A stretch of DNA of 64,000 nt from Arachis hypogaea (lineage: Eukaryota > Streptophyta > Magnoliopsida > Fabales > Fabaceae): contig NC_092048.1 of NCBI RefSeq assembly GCF_003086295.3, positions 113,166,276 to 113,230,275 of the forward strand, written 5' to 3'. The notes below the pieces were generated by a model that had not been told where the DNA came from, searched no databases, and saw nothing but the letters and a program-made list of their open reading frames with translations. Below are positions 12,026 to 23,444 of this stretch, one piece after another. Both the position numbers and the translations under genes were made by a program. Within the stretch, counting starts at the first letter, position 1. Every line of letters begins with the position of its first letter.

Positions 12026-12486
12026 ACGCGACCGCATGCCCCATGCGATCGCGTCATACTGCGAATACACTATCCACGCGACTGCGTCATCCACGCGGCC
12101 GCGTGCCTTGGAGATCGGCGTCAAAAATCCAACGTCCAAAGAGTTAGGCTGGAATCGTGCGGCCCTTGTGCGTTTTGCACAAATTGGCCCACGCGATCGC
12201 ATTCCCCATGCGATCGCGTCACTTGCACAAAACCAATCCCACGCGACCGCGTGAGCGACGCGATCGCGTCGCATGGATTGCACAACACCCTAGGACGAGA
12301 CAGAGAGTTGCGCTGAAACGGTGCTGGAGTCGTGCGTTTAGAACATTTTCCAACGACGCGATCGCGCGACCCACGCGATCGCGTCATCCCCTCTTCCACC
12401 CCTCTCATACGATCGCGTGCCCCACGCGATCGTGTCACTCCCATTTTCACCCTCACCACGCGACCGCGTCCCCCACGCGATCGCGT
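12026..12486. repeat. Palindrome-pair array in the C inter-ORF spacer
   Basis: Seven pairs of 12-bp CG-rich palindromes starting at 12026, 12076, 12191, 12241, 12356, 12407 and 12458, partner 17 bp on in each case. Pairs alternate 50 and 115 bp apart at first, which makes a diverged 165-bp tandem unit whose non-palindromic part is also recognisably repeated. Confidence 0.9.
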
Positions 12487-13879
12487 GGATTTGAAAATAT
12501 AACCCCCCAGCCATGCGAACCCTATCAATCGCGCAGCCCCCCCAACCCTCTTCTCCCTTTCTTCCTCCTCTTCTCTCAACCACCACCCAGCCACCATTGC
12601 CGCCACCCCGACCACCGCCCAGACGCCGCCGCCACCTGCCCCCTTCCTCCCTCCCCTTCTTTCTTCTTCTTTCTTCCTCTCTTCCCCCCCTCTCCGCCAC
12701 TCCCCTCCGCGGACCAACACCCATCACCGCCGGCCATCCCAGCCGTGCCACCCCCCCTCTCCCCTATCCTACCCCCTCCCCTATTCCACCCATTACCCCT
12801 CCCTTTCCCCTGACCGAACTGCCCCCTTAGCCGCCACCGCGCCGCCGTGCCCCTCCACCGCGCCGGACGCCGCCGCAGCCACCACCCAGCCGCTTTCTTA
12901 CCCCGTTCTACTCCTCACGCCTACCAGGTTCCGATGAACGCCACCTTTTTGTCCTTCGCAGTTATTTTACAATTTTTTTTCTGTTTATAATTAGGATAGA
13001 TAGATATGCATGCTGTAGTGGATTTTAGGTTGTTAGGTAGATTAGGCTGTGGTTAGTGGATTTAGGTCTGTTTACTTGCACTGTTCATGCTTCTGTTTTA
13101 TCAAAACTGCGATTCTGCTGTTCATGTGACCTTGTTCATATGCGGTAATTTCCTGCATTTGCTGCTTGTTACTCTGAATTTTCATGTTTCTATTAATTAT
13201 AGGTACCTGCAGCAAGTTTTTTTTATTCATATGTACTGCCTTGTTTGCTGTTTATTTTCCGGGACAATCCAATTTTAGCCGGAATGCTGCCCAAATTTTT
13301 TGTAAATTGTTTTCATTCATGTTTTGATTTGACAATCTGAACTCTGTTGTCCTCTGCTTTAACCAAACTGTTTCATGAATGCGATGGCAGACTTTCTTAT
13401 CTTCTTTGATTTCTTGGTTTACAAACTGCATTTGTGATATTCTGATTCCAGTTCTTGCTTTCTTTATATCTATTAGAATCAACATCACCCTGTTTTCCTT
13501 GTTCGGTTGTAAGTTAATTCTATTCATAATTGTGAATCCTTGTTATATGGAATATTTTCTTTATGCCACTTACCTTAACCCACATTTTACTGACTCACTA
13601 ATTTTAATTTAATAACTTCTTTTTCAAATTCTAACATTACTAACCTTTTCAAAATCTCTTTTCTGATTTTTTTTCACTTTCCTCTAACTTTCTAACCATG
13701 GCATCATGACAATTTTTCTATTTAACTTGAATTCTGATACATTTTGGATTGTCAATTCTTCCTTTCCAAATTTTAAACTATTATACAATCCTTAATGCAC
13801 ATTTACTTGACTCATTTACCTCATTCTAATTCTCCTTTGCCGCTTTGAGTTTTCTTTGTTTAATTGCCTATTTGCTTCC
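12487..13879 (+). other. Element C inter-ORF spacer: C/T-rich block then AT-rich leader
   Basis: 12530-12900 is extremely C- and T-rich, with CCGCC runs, unlike the rest of the window; 12960-13880 is AT-rich with many short T tracts. Overlapping Pro/Arg-rich readings on both strands reflect composition. It may be a transcribed leader for ORF2; no clear TATA box was found. Confidence 0.4.
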
Positions 13880-13894
13880 CTATTTTTATCCATA

Positions 13895-13916
13895 TCCTGG
13901 TTTCCTATTTTTCAGG
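13895..13916 (+). promoter_or_regulatory. Splice-acceptor-like site directly before C ORF2
   Basis: Pyrimidine-rich tract ending TTTTTCAG, then G and the ORF2 ATG at 13917. Element E has the same arrangement before its ORF2 start at 58253. Confidence 0.5.
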
Positions 13917-15371
13917 ATGTCTGCCTCACAGAGGAAAGAAAAAGGCAAGGCTACTGGCAAGCGCAAGAGAGGAGATTCCTCCCAGTCCATCATTGCCCTC
14001 ATGCATGATTCCTCATGGCGGGAGAAGAACTTTACACAGCAGGAAAAAGCTGACCAGCTGCTCCCTGCAAATGATTCAATAAAATTTGCAAACCGGTACT
14101 GTGAGCTGAAGTACCCGGCATTTGCAAACTCCAGGAATCTATACCTGGAGAGAACTCTGAAGATTCCAAAAGCACTCCAGCAGTACACCACTGAGCAAAT
14201 CAAGCAAAGAGGCTGGTTCTTTCTAGAGAGAACACTGACAGAGGTTAATGCATCTTGGGTCCGGGAATTCTACTGCAACTACTACATCACCACCCTAGAT
14301 GCAGTGAACCTGAGAGGAAAGCATATTCTGGTCACTGAGGAGGCCATAGAGGACATTCTCCAGCTCTCCGCCAAGTCCGATCAGCCTGATGGTTATTCAA
14401 AGGCTGAGGAGGACATGCGCCTGATGCAGTTTGATTGGGATGCTGTAAAGGCACGGATAGCTCTCGACCCGACTGTTCCTTGGGAGATGGGTCAGGACAC
14501 TACCATGCCTAGAGGAATCAAGAGGGTGTACTTAAATGATGAGGCTCGGTTATGGCACCAGATCTTGAGCAATTATGTCATGCCGAGTACTCATGAGACG
14601 GAGATCCCAGCTGCTATGATCACCCTCCTATGGTGTGTGCTGGAGGGTAAGGACCTTTATCTACCACGCTTTATCCGGCATTATATGGCCAGGGTCCACG
14701 TCCGAGGCACCCTCCTTTTCCCGTATCTGGTTACACAGCTAGGCCGTCGAGCTGACGTGCCATGGGAGGATGCCGATGAGAGACCACCAGCGGCGGACTG
14801 CAGGAAGATCATTCCTCACAACAGGAACTTTCTAGCTTTGGGCTACAGACCACCACCCTTCACTGCTACTGATGAGACAGCCCCACCGTCTGCTGGACCC
14901 TCTTCATCCACGGCTGCCCCTGCTGCCACCACTACACCTCCACCGGCCTCTGAACCCGTATACCGCCTCGTGCACCGCCTATTCCGACAGCTTGACCAGA
15001 TGGAGCGCCGTAACTGGCGCCGGTATGAGAGATTGGAGCGCCGCAGCTAGCGACGCTATTCGCATCTGAAGCTGATGATCAGACAGGGTGGTGACATCCC
15101 CTCCGAGCCCGACACACCATCTGAGCCATCCGAGGAGGAGGAGGATGAGCCCGAGGAGGAGACTCATTTCCAGGCAGAGACCCATCAGTAGGCAGACACA
15201 GAGCAGGCTGCACCACATCAGGAGGTTATGCATCAGATCGAGGCTGCAGATCCGGAGATCCCGATCCAGTCAGCACCACCTCTACTGCAGCCAGACCCTC
15301 AGCCCACCACCACCACAGAGCCTCCAGCTACCATCCCTACCAGTGATGACACCCCTTCACACCCGGCTTGA
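13917..15371 (+). pseudogene. Element C ORF2: 'putative plant transposon protein'-like, two nonsense codons
   Basis: ATG at 13917 begins MSASQRKEKGKA. The first uninterrupted part gives 377 residues. It has a basic, lysine-rich N-terminus. A central region follows with RYCELKYPAFANSRN, RGWFFLERTL, WVREFYCNYY, PRGIKRVYLNDEARLWHQIL and the FIRHYMARV block. This arrangement I associate with the putative plant transposon protein family (PF20167), often found in the env-like position of Athila-type elements. In-frame TAG codons at 15048-15050 and 15189-15191 interrupt a glutamate/proline-rich tail that would otherwise run to TGA at 15369-15371. The tail keeps acidic, in-frame coding character, so the original protein was probably about 484 residues. 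Function unknown. Confidence 0.72.
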
Positions 15372-15396
15372 CTGAGCATCAGGGACGATGCTTCAT

Positions 15397-15413
15397 TTTA
15401 AGTGTGGGGAGGT
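15397..15413 (+). promoter_or_regulatory. Internal polypurine-like motif after C ORF2
   Basis: TTTAAGTGTGGGGAGGT, almost the same as the true polypurine tract at 17111-17125 but 1.7 kb upstream. Element E keeps an equivalent at 58118-58134. Confidence 0.65.
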
Positions 15414-17110
15414 CGCCATCTCTGGCGTTTTATTTTGGTGAACCACTACATCTCTTTTTCTTTTATTTTGGATATTTTTCTGTATTTTTCTTTTTTTTCT
15501 GAGTACTTATACATTGCTGCTTTTATGTATTTTTACTCTATTTTTGCATTTTTGCATTTTGTATTTTTAGTTCATATTTTTAGTTATTTAGTTTAGTTTG
15601 CAATTCTGACTTATTAGTGGATTAATTAGTATAGTTTACCCTTTTTAGCATAAGATAGCATAGTTTAAATTGAAAAATATAAAAAAGGAAGTAAACTAGG
15701 AAATTGAACATAACAGATTTAAATCCATAAACCTTGTATATATAGCATTACATCATATAGTTAAGTTGACAACATTTCATAAAGGAGGAACATTAAAACT
15801 TTAAAGGCTACCCTAAATAATTTTTTTTATGAGAATAATAGGAATTTTTAACTAAACCTGCATAACATATATGAATGATATATGATGCTTGAGTTAGAGA
15901 ACACACAGCCTGTGAGTATTGAGCTTAATTGTATGGTTGCATTCAAACCATAATTTCATTCATGTGTGTTTCGCTTCTTTTTATCCTGATGTTCTTTACT
16001 TTGCTTTAATCTATATGTCCAATTATAGAATATAGATACATACCAAAAGAATTATTGATGAGGCCATCATTTGATTTTAGCTCACTTACCCCAAAATAAC
16101 CTACCTTTCACATCTCCCTTGTTAGCCCCCTTGAGCCTTTAAAATCCCTTTTATTCTATTTAGCCACACTACTAGCCTTAAGCAGAAAAACAAAATAAAA
16201 TCCTAAGTTGAATCATTGGTTAGCTTAAGATAGAAAATTATGAATAGATTAAAATGTGGGAAACCTATTGGGAACATGGATGATAGAAACAAAAGGTAGA
16301 AAAGTTGAAAGAAATAAAATAACTCAGAAAATTTGGGAAGCATGCTCATGAGAAATCAAAGTGATCAATTACCATGTGCATAAAAAAAAGTTATTTTTTT
16401 TCAGCATTTAATAAAAGGGGATACAAAAGAATTTCCCAATGCAAAATAAAAGCAATGCACATGGGATAAAAATAAAATTGAAACATGAGCATGTAACAAC
16501 AAGTGGGATAATATGGGAAAATTGGTAAAGAAAGTTTTGTTCTACTAAATATGTATGTTAGGTGAGATCTTAGTCTAATTAAGGATTCACTTATTAGCTC
16601 ACTTAGCCTTATACATATATCCTTACCTTTACCTTGGCCCCATTACAACCTTAGTTAAAGACCTCATGACTTTTGGTATGACTGTACTCTATAATTGTTG
16701 ATTGGTTAGATGAAGAACAAAGTTATAGGAAGTAAGAATAAAAAGAAAAATAGAGTGAATGAACCCAATAAATACTGAGTGACTAGAGGGTAAACACAAA
16801 TTCCAGTGAGGGTTCAATAACTCATCAACATATATCTGTGCTTAATTTACTAATTGTTTTGCAAGTTTGTACAATATTTTTATTTCCCATCTCATTTGCT
16901 AAAATGTTTTATTATATATATATATATATGACTCTTTGAGAATGTGAATTAATTTGACTACATGTAAGCTTTATATATGAGTTGATAAATTGGAATTGCA
17001 TGACTCATTTAGGTAGATGCATTTAGAATATATTGCATTGCATAACATTCCACCACTTTAACCTTACCTTATTCTTTACCTTGGATTAAGCATGAGGACA
17101 TGCTATTGTT
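15414..17110 (+). other. Element C 3' untranslated region
   Basis: AT-rich, no coding potential, with a short TA repeat near 16913. Collinear in layout with 56676-58094 of element E (read on the minus strand). Confidence 0.6.
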
Positions 17111-17125
17111 TAAGTGTGAGGAGGT
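17111..17125 (+). promoter_or_regulatory. Element C polypurine tract
   Basis: TAAGTGTGAGGAGGT immediately before the 3' LTR. Confidence 0.85.
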
Positions 17126-18617
17126 TGATAAACCCATATTTTATGATATATTTTGTGCTTAATTTAAGTGATTTATTCAATCCTTCACCCACTTATTCAT
17201 ATTAATTGCATGGTTTTACTTTCCCTTCCTTATTATGTGATGTATGTGAAAAACATGTTTCCTATGCTTTAATATTAACTATTTTAATTACCTTTATTTC
17301 CATTCGATGCCGTGATTAGTGTGTTGAGTAGTTTCAGATCTTCTAAGGTAGGAATGACTTAAAGGATGGAAAGGAAACATACAAAAATGGAAGGAAAGCA
17401 CAAAACGGAGCTTCTGAAGAAACGGGCATCCACGCGATCGCATGGATGAAGCGATCGCGTGCCAAGCGCGAATCAGCAACGACGCGGCCGCATGACTGAC
17501 GCGACCGCGCGCCTTAAGCAGAACGCACATGACGCGGTCGCATGACTGACGCGACCGCGTGGCAAGGAAATGCTCCGAATGACGTGATCGCGTGACCCAC
17601 GCGGACGCGTGACAGAGGCCACGCACCAGAAATTGCAGAAAACGCTCATAGCAAATTCTGAAGCCCTTTTTGGCCCAAATCCAAGTCCAGAAGGCATAGA
17701 CCAGAGGTTACAAAGTGAGGGAACGCATCCATTCAGAGAGAGCTCGCCGATTTTCACTTTCCATGATTTAGATTTAGTTTGAGAGAGGTTCTCTCGTCTC
17801 TCTCTCTCTTAGAATTAGGATTAGGATTTAGGACTTCTCTTAGTTTGTAAGAATGACTCTCGATCCAGGTTTAATATTTACTTTAATGCTTTTATTCGTA
17901 CCTATAAATGTTGCCAACTTGACTTATGAACCCTTTCCATGTTATGATTTGAATTAATGATTATTTGAGGTATTTCAGTTATTGATTGCTTTCTCCTTAA
18001 TTTGTGTTACCATTGCTTTTCATCTAAGGACATTTTTATTCCAATAATTTTATTTTTTCCCTTTTGGTCTTGGTTAAGAAATCGGTAACTCAACATTATT
18101 AAACTCAGCATAATTGATAATCGTTATCTTGCTAATTGAATTGAACTTCAATAATCCCAACTTTTTCTTAGGAAATAAATAGGATTCGAAGGTCAAACTA
18201 ATTAGTCCCTTGACTTTCCTTTACCTTAGTAAAGGTTAACTAAGTAGAATTTAGATTCAACTTTCATTATTGTTGAGAGAGATAACTAAGTTAGACTTCC
18301 GATTTCTCTTACCTTGCCAAAAGCTTGCTTTACAGTATTTATTTATTTTAATTGCCATTTAAATTATTTGTCATATCTACTCTTCACTCTCAACCCCGAA
18401 TTTACAACCTCCATAACCAATAATAAGAACATACTTCCTTGCAGTTCCTTGAGAAGACGACCCGAGGTTTGAATACTCGGTTAACAATTTTTAAAAGGGG
18501 TTTGTTACTTGTGACACCCAAAACGTTTGTATGAAAGGACTTTTGAAGGTTTAGAAACTATATTTGCAACGAGGATTTATCCGCAAATTTCTAGACCACG
18601 CAAAAGTTCTCTCGTCA
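17126..18617 (+). repeat. Element C 3' LTR
   Basis: 1492 bp, near-identical to 8640-10127, including the palindrome-pair array (with fewer CG losses here, for example at about 17549 and 17582). Confidence 0.92.
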
Positions 18618-18630
18618 GGCGCCAAAAACT

Positions 18631-20137
18631 TAGTGCACGAAAATTAACTCCGCACAACTGAACCAACAAGTACACTAAGTCGTCCAAGTAATACCTGAGG
18701 TGAGTCAGGGTCGATCCCACGAGGATTGTTATTTTGAAGCAAGCTATGGACACATTGTAGATCTTAGTCAGGCGATTGGAAAAGATATGTAGTTGTTTAA
18801 GTGCATAAAAGTAAAATAAAAATAACGTTACTCAGTGGTTGTGAATCTAATGATAAGAAGATGGTTAAGGCTTTGGAGATGCTTTGTTCTTCTGGATCAA
18901 TACGTTCTTACTGTCTACTCCAACTGTGAATGATTTTTTCTATAGCAGACTGTATGTGATCAACACCGGTTGAGAGGCCGTCAATCTTCCTCTAGGCTAA
19001 ACACCAGGTTTAGTGCGCATCTAGTTTGAATGAGGGTGAAGCTCCTGCAGTTCATCCCCTTGGTGATCCTACTCAAAACACCACAGACAAGGTCGAATCT
19101 TCCAGACCAGAGAATGCTGCACCTTGATTCTAGCTTTTACCACAAAGACTTTAATCTCCCCATACCTCAGTGGAACTGATGTCTTGAGAAGTCCCCAACG
19201 AAGTCGTGGATTAGCCGTCTAAGAGATGTATCCTCAAGCTAGTGGTTCATTGATATCCGATGAAAGACACTCGCTGAACCAATGTAGAATACAGATAACT
19301 TGTGATGATTCAACTCATTCATAAGGTTGAAGAACGAAGATACATCTTAGAAGAGAATCAAACATGAATTAAAATAGAACAGTAGTGCTTTTATTAATCC
19401 ATAAAACTCAGCAGAGCTCCTAACCTTAACCTAGGAGGTTTAGTGACTCATACTGTACATAATAGTGTTTGAAACTAATGGGGGAGGAAGAAGATCCTAA
19501 ACATGGTTGATCTTCTCCTATATATACTAATCTAATGACTAAGGATTACAGAAATATGATAAACTAAGTTGATAGTGCGAAAATCCACTTCTGGGGCCCA
19601 CTTGGTGAGTGTTTGGGATGAGCTTAAGTGTCTCTCACTTGATAATGTCCCTTAGGGGTGTTGAACGCTGGCTAGGAACCCCCTTTTGGGCGTTGGACTC
19701 CAGTTGCTCCCTTGTGAGCACTGGACGCCAAGACTGGGGCTGGTGGCTGGCGTTCAACGTCAGTTTTGGGCCTTAATTCTGAACCAAAGTAAAGACTATT
19801 ATATATTTCTGAAAAGTCCTGGATGTTAGCTTTCTATAGCTTTTGAGAGCGAGCCATTTGGACTTCTATAGCTTCAAAAAAATGCTTGCGAGTGCACGGA
19901 GGTCAGATCCTGACAACATCTGCAGTCCTTTCTCTGCTTCTGAATCAGACTTCTGCTCAAGCTCCTCAATTTCAGCCAGAAAATACCTGAAATTGGATGA
20001 AACACACAAACTCAAAGTAGAATCTAAAAATGTGAATTTTTTACTAAAACCTATGAAAACTTAATAAAACTTAAATAAAATATAATAAAAACTATATGAA
20101 AATGATGGCAAAAAGCGTATAAAATATCCGCTCATCA
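18631..20137 (-). repeat. Element H 5' LTR
   Basis: 1507 bp on the minus strand. Starts TGATGAGCGGATATTTTATACGC (20137 leftward), related to the A/B/G LTR start. Ends GTGCACTA instead of GTGCACCA, so the terminal dinucleotide has mutated. It contains degenerate GGCGTT palindromes at about 19657-19760, a TATATATA box near 19518-19526, and the U5 block with hairpin CCTGA-CTCACC-TCAGG near 18690-18706. The ORF at 19843-20064 is not conserved. Confidence 0.85.
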
Positions 20138-21484
20138 TTGCGCATCCCCAGGAGGAACCTTAATGAAGGAGAGTTCCTTTTCACCTTCTCCTGGAGGTTT
20201 CACAAAGGAGACTGCCTTTTCACGTCGAAGGAGTGTGTCTTTCCACCTTGCAACCCGAGAAGAATGTGTGAAAAATAATATGAAGGAGAGTGTCTTTCCA
20301 CCTTTCCCACATTACCATCACGACAAGAGAGGGAATCCTCCGTCCTCAACTTGCCATCCGAACATATTTTTAAGTTAATATGCAAGCAGGTATGCACCTA
20401 GACCTTGCCATCTCGACCATTTCATCCATACTCAGTGATCATCAATCTCAACATTCACCCCTCAATTCAGTCACATCACAAGTCAAACCTTACCATTCTC
20501 AATTCATCATTCATACATCATCACCAATTCTACACTTCCCCAACCCCAATTTTATCCTTCTAAACCTTTCTTCACTTCTAAGTAACCTCTCCTTTCATAA
20601 CTTAATCTCGTCACTACACTTAAAACTAATCCTTAGGGTCTAAAAGAGTAAAATTCGAGGTTTAGAGGTTCAAAATTATATTTAAAAACACAAAACTCAC
20701 TTTTCTGATTTCATGGGTCATGCGTACACGTGGGCCACACATACGTGTGGGCGAGTTTTTTCTGCTCGCATATGCAAGTGCCTTGCTTGCGTACGCGAGA
20801 TGCCCAACCCAAAAAGGTTGGTCGCATCGCGTGCGTTGGTCGTGTATGCAAGTTCTACAGATTGGTAAAAGTGTTGAATGCTGTAGAATTCTCAGCTTTG
20901 CACTCTAACTTTTTAACGCACATAACTTTCTTGTTTTAAAACATTTTTCATCCATTCTTCAAACAGCATAAACTTCGCGAATCCAATTTTTATAAGAAAC
21001 AAGTTTGAAATAATTTGGGGGTCCGGAATCTGAGTTATGGCTCACCGAAGTTCAATTAAAAACCAAGTTTTCACCAGACTTCTAAACTTCTATTTCACTA
21101 ATTTCCTTTATCAAAACCAAAGTTCTACATTTAAAAATGACTCCAAATACACCCAACACAACTCCATATCCAATCACAACCAACCATGCCTAAATTTAAA
21201 CCACTTCATTCCATGAATTCTCAAATATACAAACACAATTACCAATCTATTAACATTCATATATTCACAATTCCAAATCCTCATCCATTAGCATCAAAAT
21301 CATCATTCATCAATCCATTTTACCAACACCAACCACATTCACATCAATGAATCATTAATCTGATCATACCTTATCATTTTAACATACATTGACAACTAAA
21401 ATCATTAAACATGCTCCAAACACATATTCAACTTATCCTATAGTCATCTAGCCTAAGTTTTCACAATACCATACATATTATATA
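20138..21484. other. Unclassified remnant, probably old LTR sequence
   Basis: No ORF with recognisable motifs. Contains repeats of a GGAGTGTGTCTTTCCACC-like phrase (20160-20310), a CG-rich palindromic patch at 20720-20800 and a long A/C-rich tail. Composition resembles the minus strand of a gypsy-type LTR, but I found neither ends nor a partner. Confidence 0.35.
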
Positions 21485-21690
21485 GGGTTAAGTACTAAAA
21501 TCGTCCCTAAGGTCTGAGGGAGAATCAAATTCATCCCCGACCTTTTTTTGTTATTAAAATCATCCTGAACGCTCAAAAACACTTTAAAATCATCCTCAAG
21601 TGCGTTAAAAACTTTTTAATGACAATTTTGACCCTGAACCCTTTAACGCTTCGATTTTTATTCCCGCGAAAGGGCTTCATTGTTTGAGTA
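21485..21690 (+). repeat. MULE terminal inverted repeat (left end)
   Basis: Starts GGGTTAAGTACTAAAATCG with the phrases GTCCCTAAGGTCTGAGGG and CATCCCCGACC, the style of legume Mutator-like TIRs. A 9-bp candidate target copy would be 21476-21484. The right-hand TIR is not in the window. Confidence 0.6.
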
Positions 21691-21895
21691 ACGTTACACA
21701 AGGGAAAACTGATCCTTCACCTTCTATGATACTCTAACAGAGATTCGTGGTAGCCTGAGGAGTACCGTCACTACATTTGGAGTGTGAGAAAGAGTGTGAG
21801 GGGAGCTCGTTCTCGTGGCAGTCATCTCGAATCAGGTACGTGTGCAACATTTGTTTCTAAATGTGACACTCTTGTAAACAACTAACATATGTGAG

Positions 21896-22524
21896 AGCTT
21901 TAATGGTGTAATAGTAGAGTCTAGGGAGAAGCCTATAGTTACAATGTTGGAGGACATCAGGATTTATTTGATGAGTAGATGGGCTGTTAATAGAGAAAGA
22001 ATTAAAAATTTTAATGGTACAGTTTTACCTCGCATTAGGATGAAGCTAGAGAGGAGAGACAGATCAGCTGGTGAGTGCAGGCTTTACTGGCTTGCTGCAC
22101 AAACATATGAGGTTGTTAATGGGTTGAATAAATTTGTTGTTGATCTGTCTGCTCATGAGTGTTCTTGTAGGAAGTGGCAGCTTAGTAGTATTCCTTGCAC
22201 ACATGCCATAAGCTGCATCAATTTTAAGGGCCTTGACATAGATGCATTTGTTGATGACTGCTACAAGAAGCCTGCATATGTCAAGTGCTATGATTCGGTG
22301 ATCAATCCTTTAAATGTCCCAGATTTGTGGGAGAAGACCAATTTTGATGATGTCATGCCGCCTCCTTATCGAAAGCCTAGCCACAGACCAGTCAAAAAGA
22401 GGAAGAGAGGACCAGATAAAGCTCCGGACAGCAGTCAGTCCCACTTGTCTAGGAGGGGACAGATTCAGAGGTGCTCAAACTGTGGTGAATCCAGACATAA
22501 GAGGGGAGGATTCAAGAAGTCATC
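21896..22524 (+). pseudogene. MULE (MuDR-like) transposase, C-terminal exon, first part
   Basis: Reads ESFNGVIVESREKPIVTMLE then a SWIM-type zinc finger (ECSCRKW...CTHAISC), a DDCYKKPAYVKCY block, a basic stretch and a knuckle-like C-S-N-C-G-E-S-R-H motif. These are hallmarks of Mutator transposase C-termini. The last expected cysteine of CX2CX4HX4C is Phe here. The N-terminal two thirds with the catalytic DDE domain are absent: only about 200 bp separate the TIR from this exon. Element A interrupts it at 22525 within an exon. A splice acceptor at 21894-21895 is a guess; a stop lies just upstream in this frame. Confidence 0.75.
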
Positions 22525-23444
22525 TGATAAGCGGATAATTTATACGCTTTTTGGCATTGTTTTTAGTATGTTTTTAGTATGTTTTAGTTAGTTTTTATTA
22601 TTTTTTATTTAAAAATCACATTTCTAGACTTTACTATGAGTTTGTATGTTTTTCTGTGATTTCAGGTATTTTCTGGCTGAAATTGAGGGACCTGAGCAAA
22701 AATCTAATTCAGAGGCTGAAAAAGGACTACAGATGCTGTTGGATTCTGACCTCCCTGCACTCGAAGTGGATTTTCTGGAGCTACAGAAGCCCAATTGGCG
22801 CGCTCTCAATTGCGTTGGAAAGTAGACATCCTGGGATTTCCAGCAAGATATAATAGTTCATACTTTGCCCAAGATTTGATGGCCCAAACCGGCATTCCAA
22901 GTCAGCTTAAGAATTCTGGCGTCAAAACGCCAGAACTGGCACAAAAGCTGGAGTTAAACGCCCAAACTGGCATAAAAGCTGGCGTTTAACTCCAAGAAAA
23001 GTCTCTACATGTGAAAGCTTCAATGCTCAGCTCAAGCACACACCAAGTGGGCCCGGAAGAAGATTTCTACATTAATTACTTATTTCTATAAACCCTAGAC
23101 TACTAGTTCTCTATAAATAGGACCTTTTACTATTGTATTTTCATCTTGGTTCTTTTGGTTCCCCCTCTGGGGCCGAAGCCAATGAACACCTTTATTACTT
23201 TTGTATTTTCAATGGTGGAGTTTCTACACACCATAGATTAAGGTGTGGAGCTCTACTGTTCCTCATGAATTAATGCAAAGTACTACTGTTTTTCTATTCA
23301 ATTCGCGCCTACTTCTTCTTTAAGATATTCATTCGTTCTTCAACTTGATGAATGTGATGATCCGTGACACTCATCATCATTCTTACCTATGAACATGTGC
23401 CTGACAACCACCTCTGTTCTATTAGTAATGGCTTGAATGCGTAT
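22525..23444 (+). repeat. Element A 5' LTR, first part
   Basis: Starts TGATAAGCGG (3' LTR: TGATGAGCGG). Holds three GGCGTT/GGAGTT palindromes at 22918, 22950 and 22981, and a TATAAATAG box at 23112-23120. Ends at B's target site CGTAT (23440-23444). The continuation after B matches 42839 onward of the 3' LTR, proving the split. Confidence 0.9.

Larger units (their letters stand above)
8640..18617 (+). mobile_element. Element C: non-autonomous Athila-like retrotransposon
   Basis: LTRs 8640-10127 and 17126-18617 begin TGATAAACCC and end CTCGTCA. The target duplication GGCGC is perfect (8635-8639 and 18618-18622). The PBS follows the 5' LTR, and a polypurine tract precedes the 3' LTR. Internal region about 7.0 kb: a frameshifted ORF1, a hairpin, a palindrome array, a C/T-rich stretch, and an ORF2 with nonsense changes. 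No RT, RNase H or integrase is visible. The two LTRs look nearly identical, so it is a young insertion. Confidence 0.92.
1..20137 (-). mobile_element. Element H: Athila-like LTR retrotransposon, partial, doubly interrupted
   Basis: Reconstructed from the minus strand: LTR (18631-20137), PBS split by element C (8623-8639 plus 18623-18624), AT-rich leader (8639-7917 and 1242-522), then gag (521-1). X and C are insertions within it, shown by their own TG...CA ends and perfect 5-bp target duplications. The second LTR is outside the window. It must be older than both X and C. Confidence 0.75.

Noticed and set aside
12121..12813. Long overlapping readings on both strands (Arg/Pro/Ala/His-rich, up to 218 codons)
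   Set aside because: They run through the CG palindrome array and the C/T-rich block, are open in several frames at once, and have no counterpart in E or D; composition artefacts.
21896..22524. Domesticated Mutator gene (MUSTANG or FAR1 type)
   Set aside because: A TIR lies close by and the gene has stops, a lost cysteine and a missing core, so it is a dead transposon.
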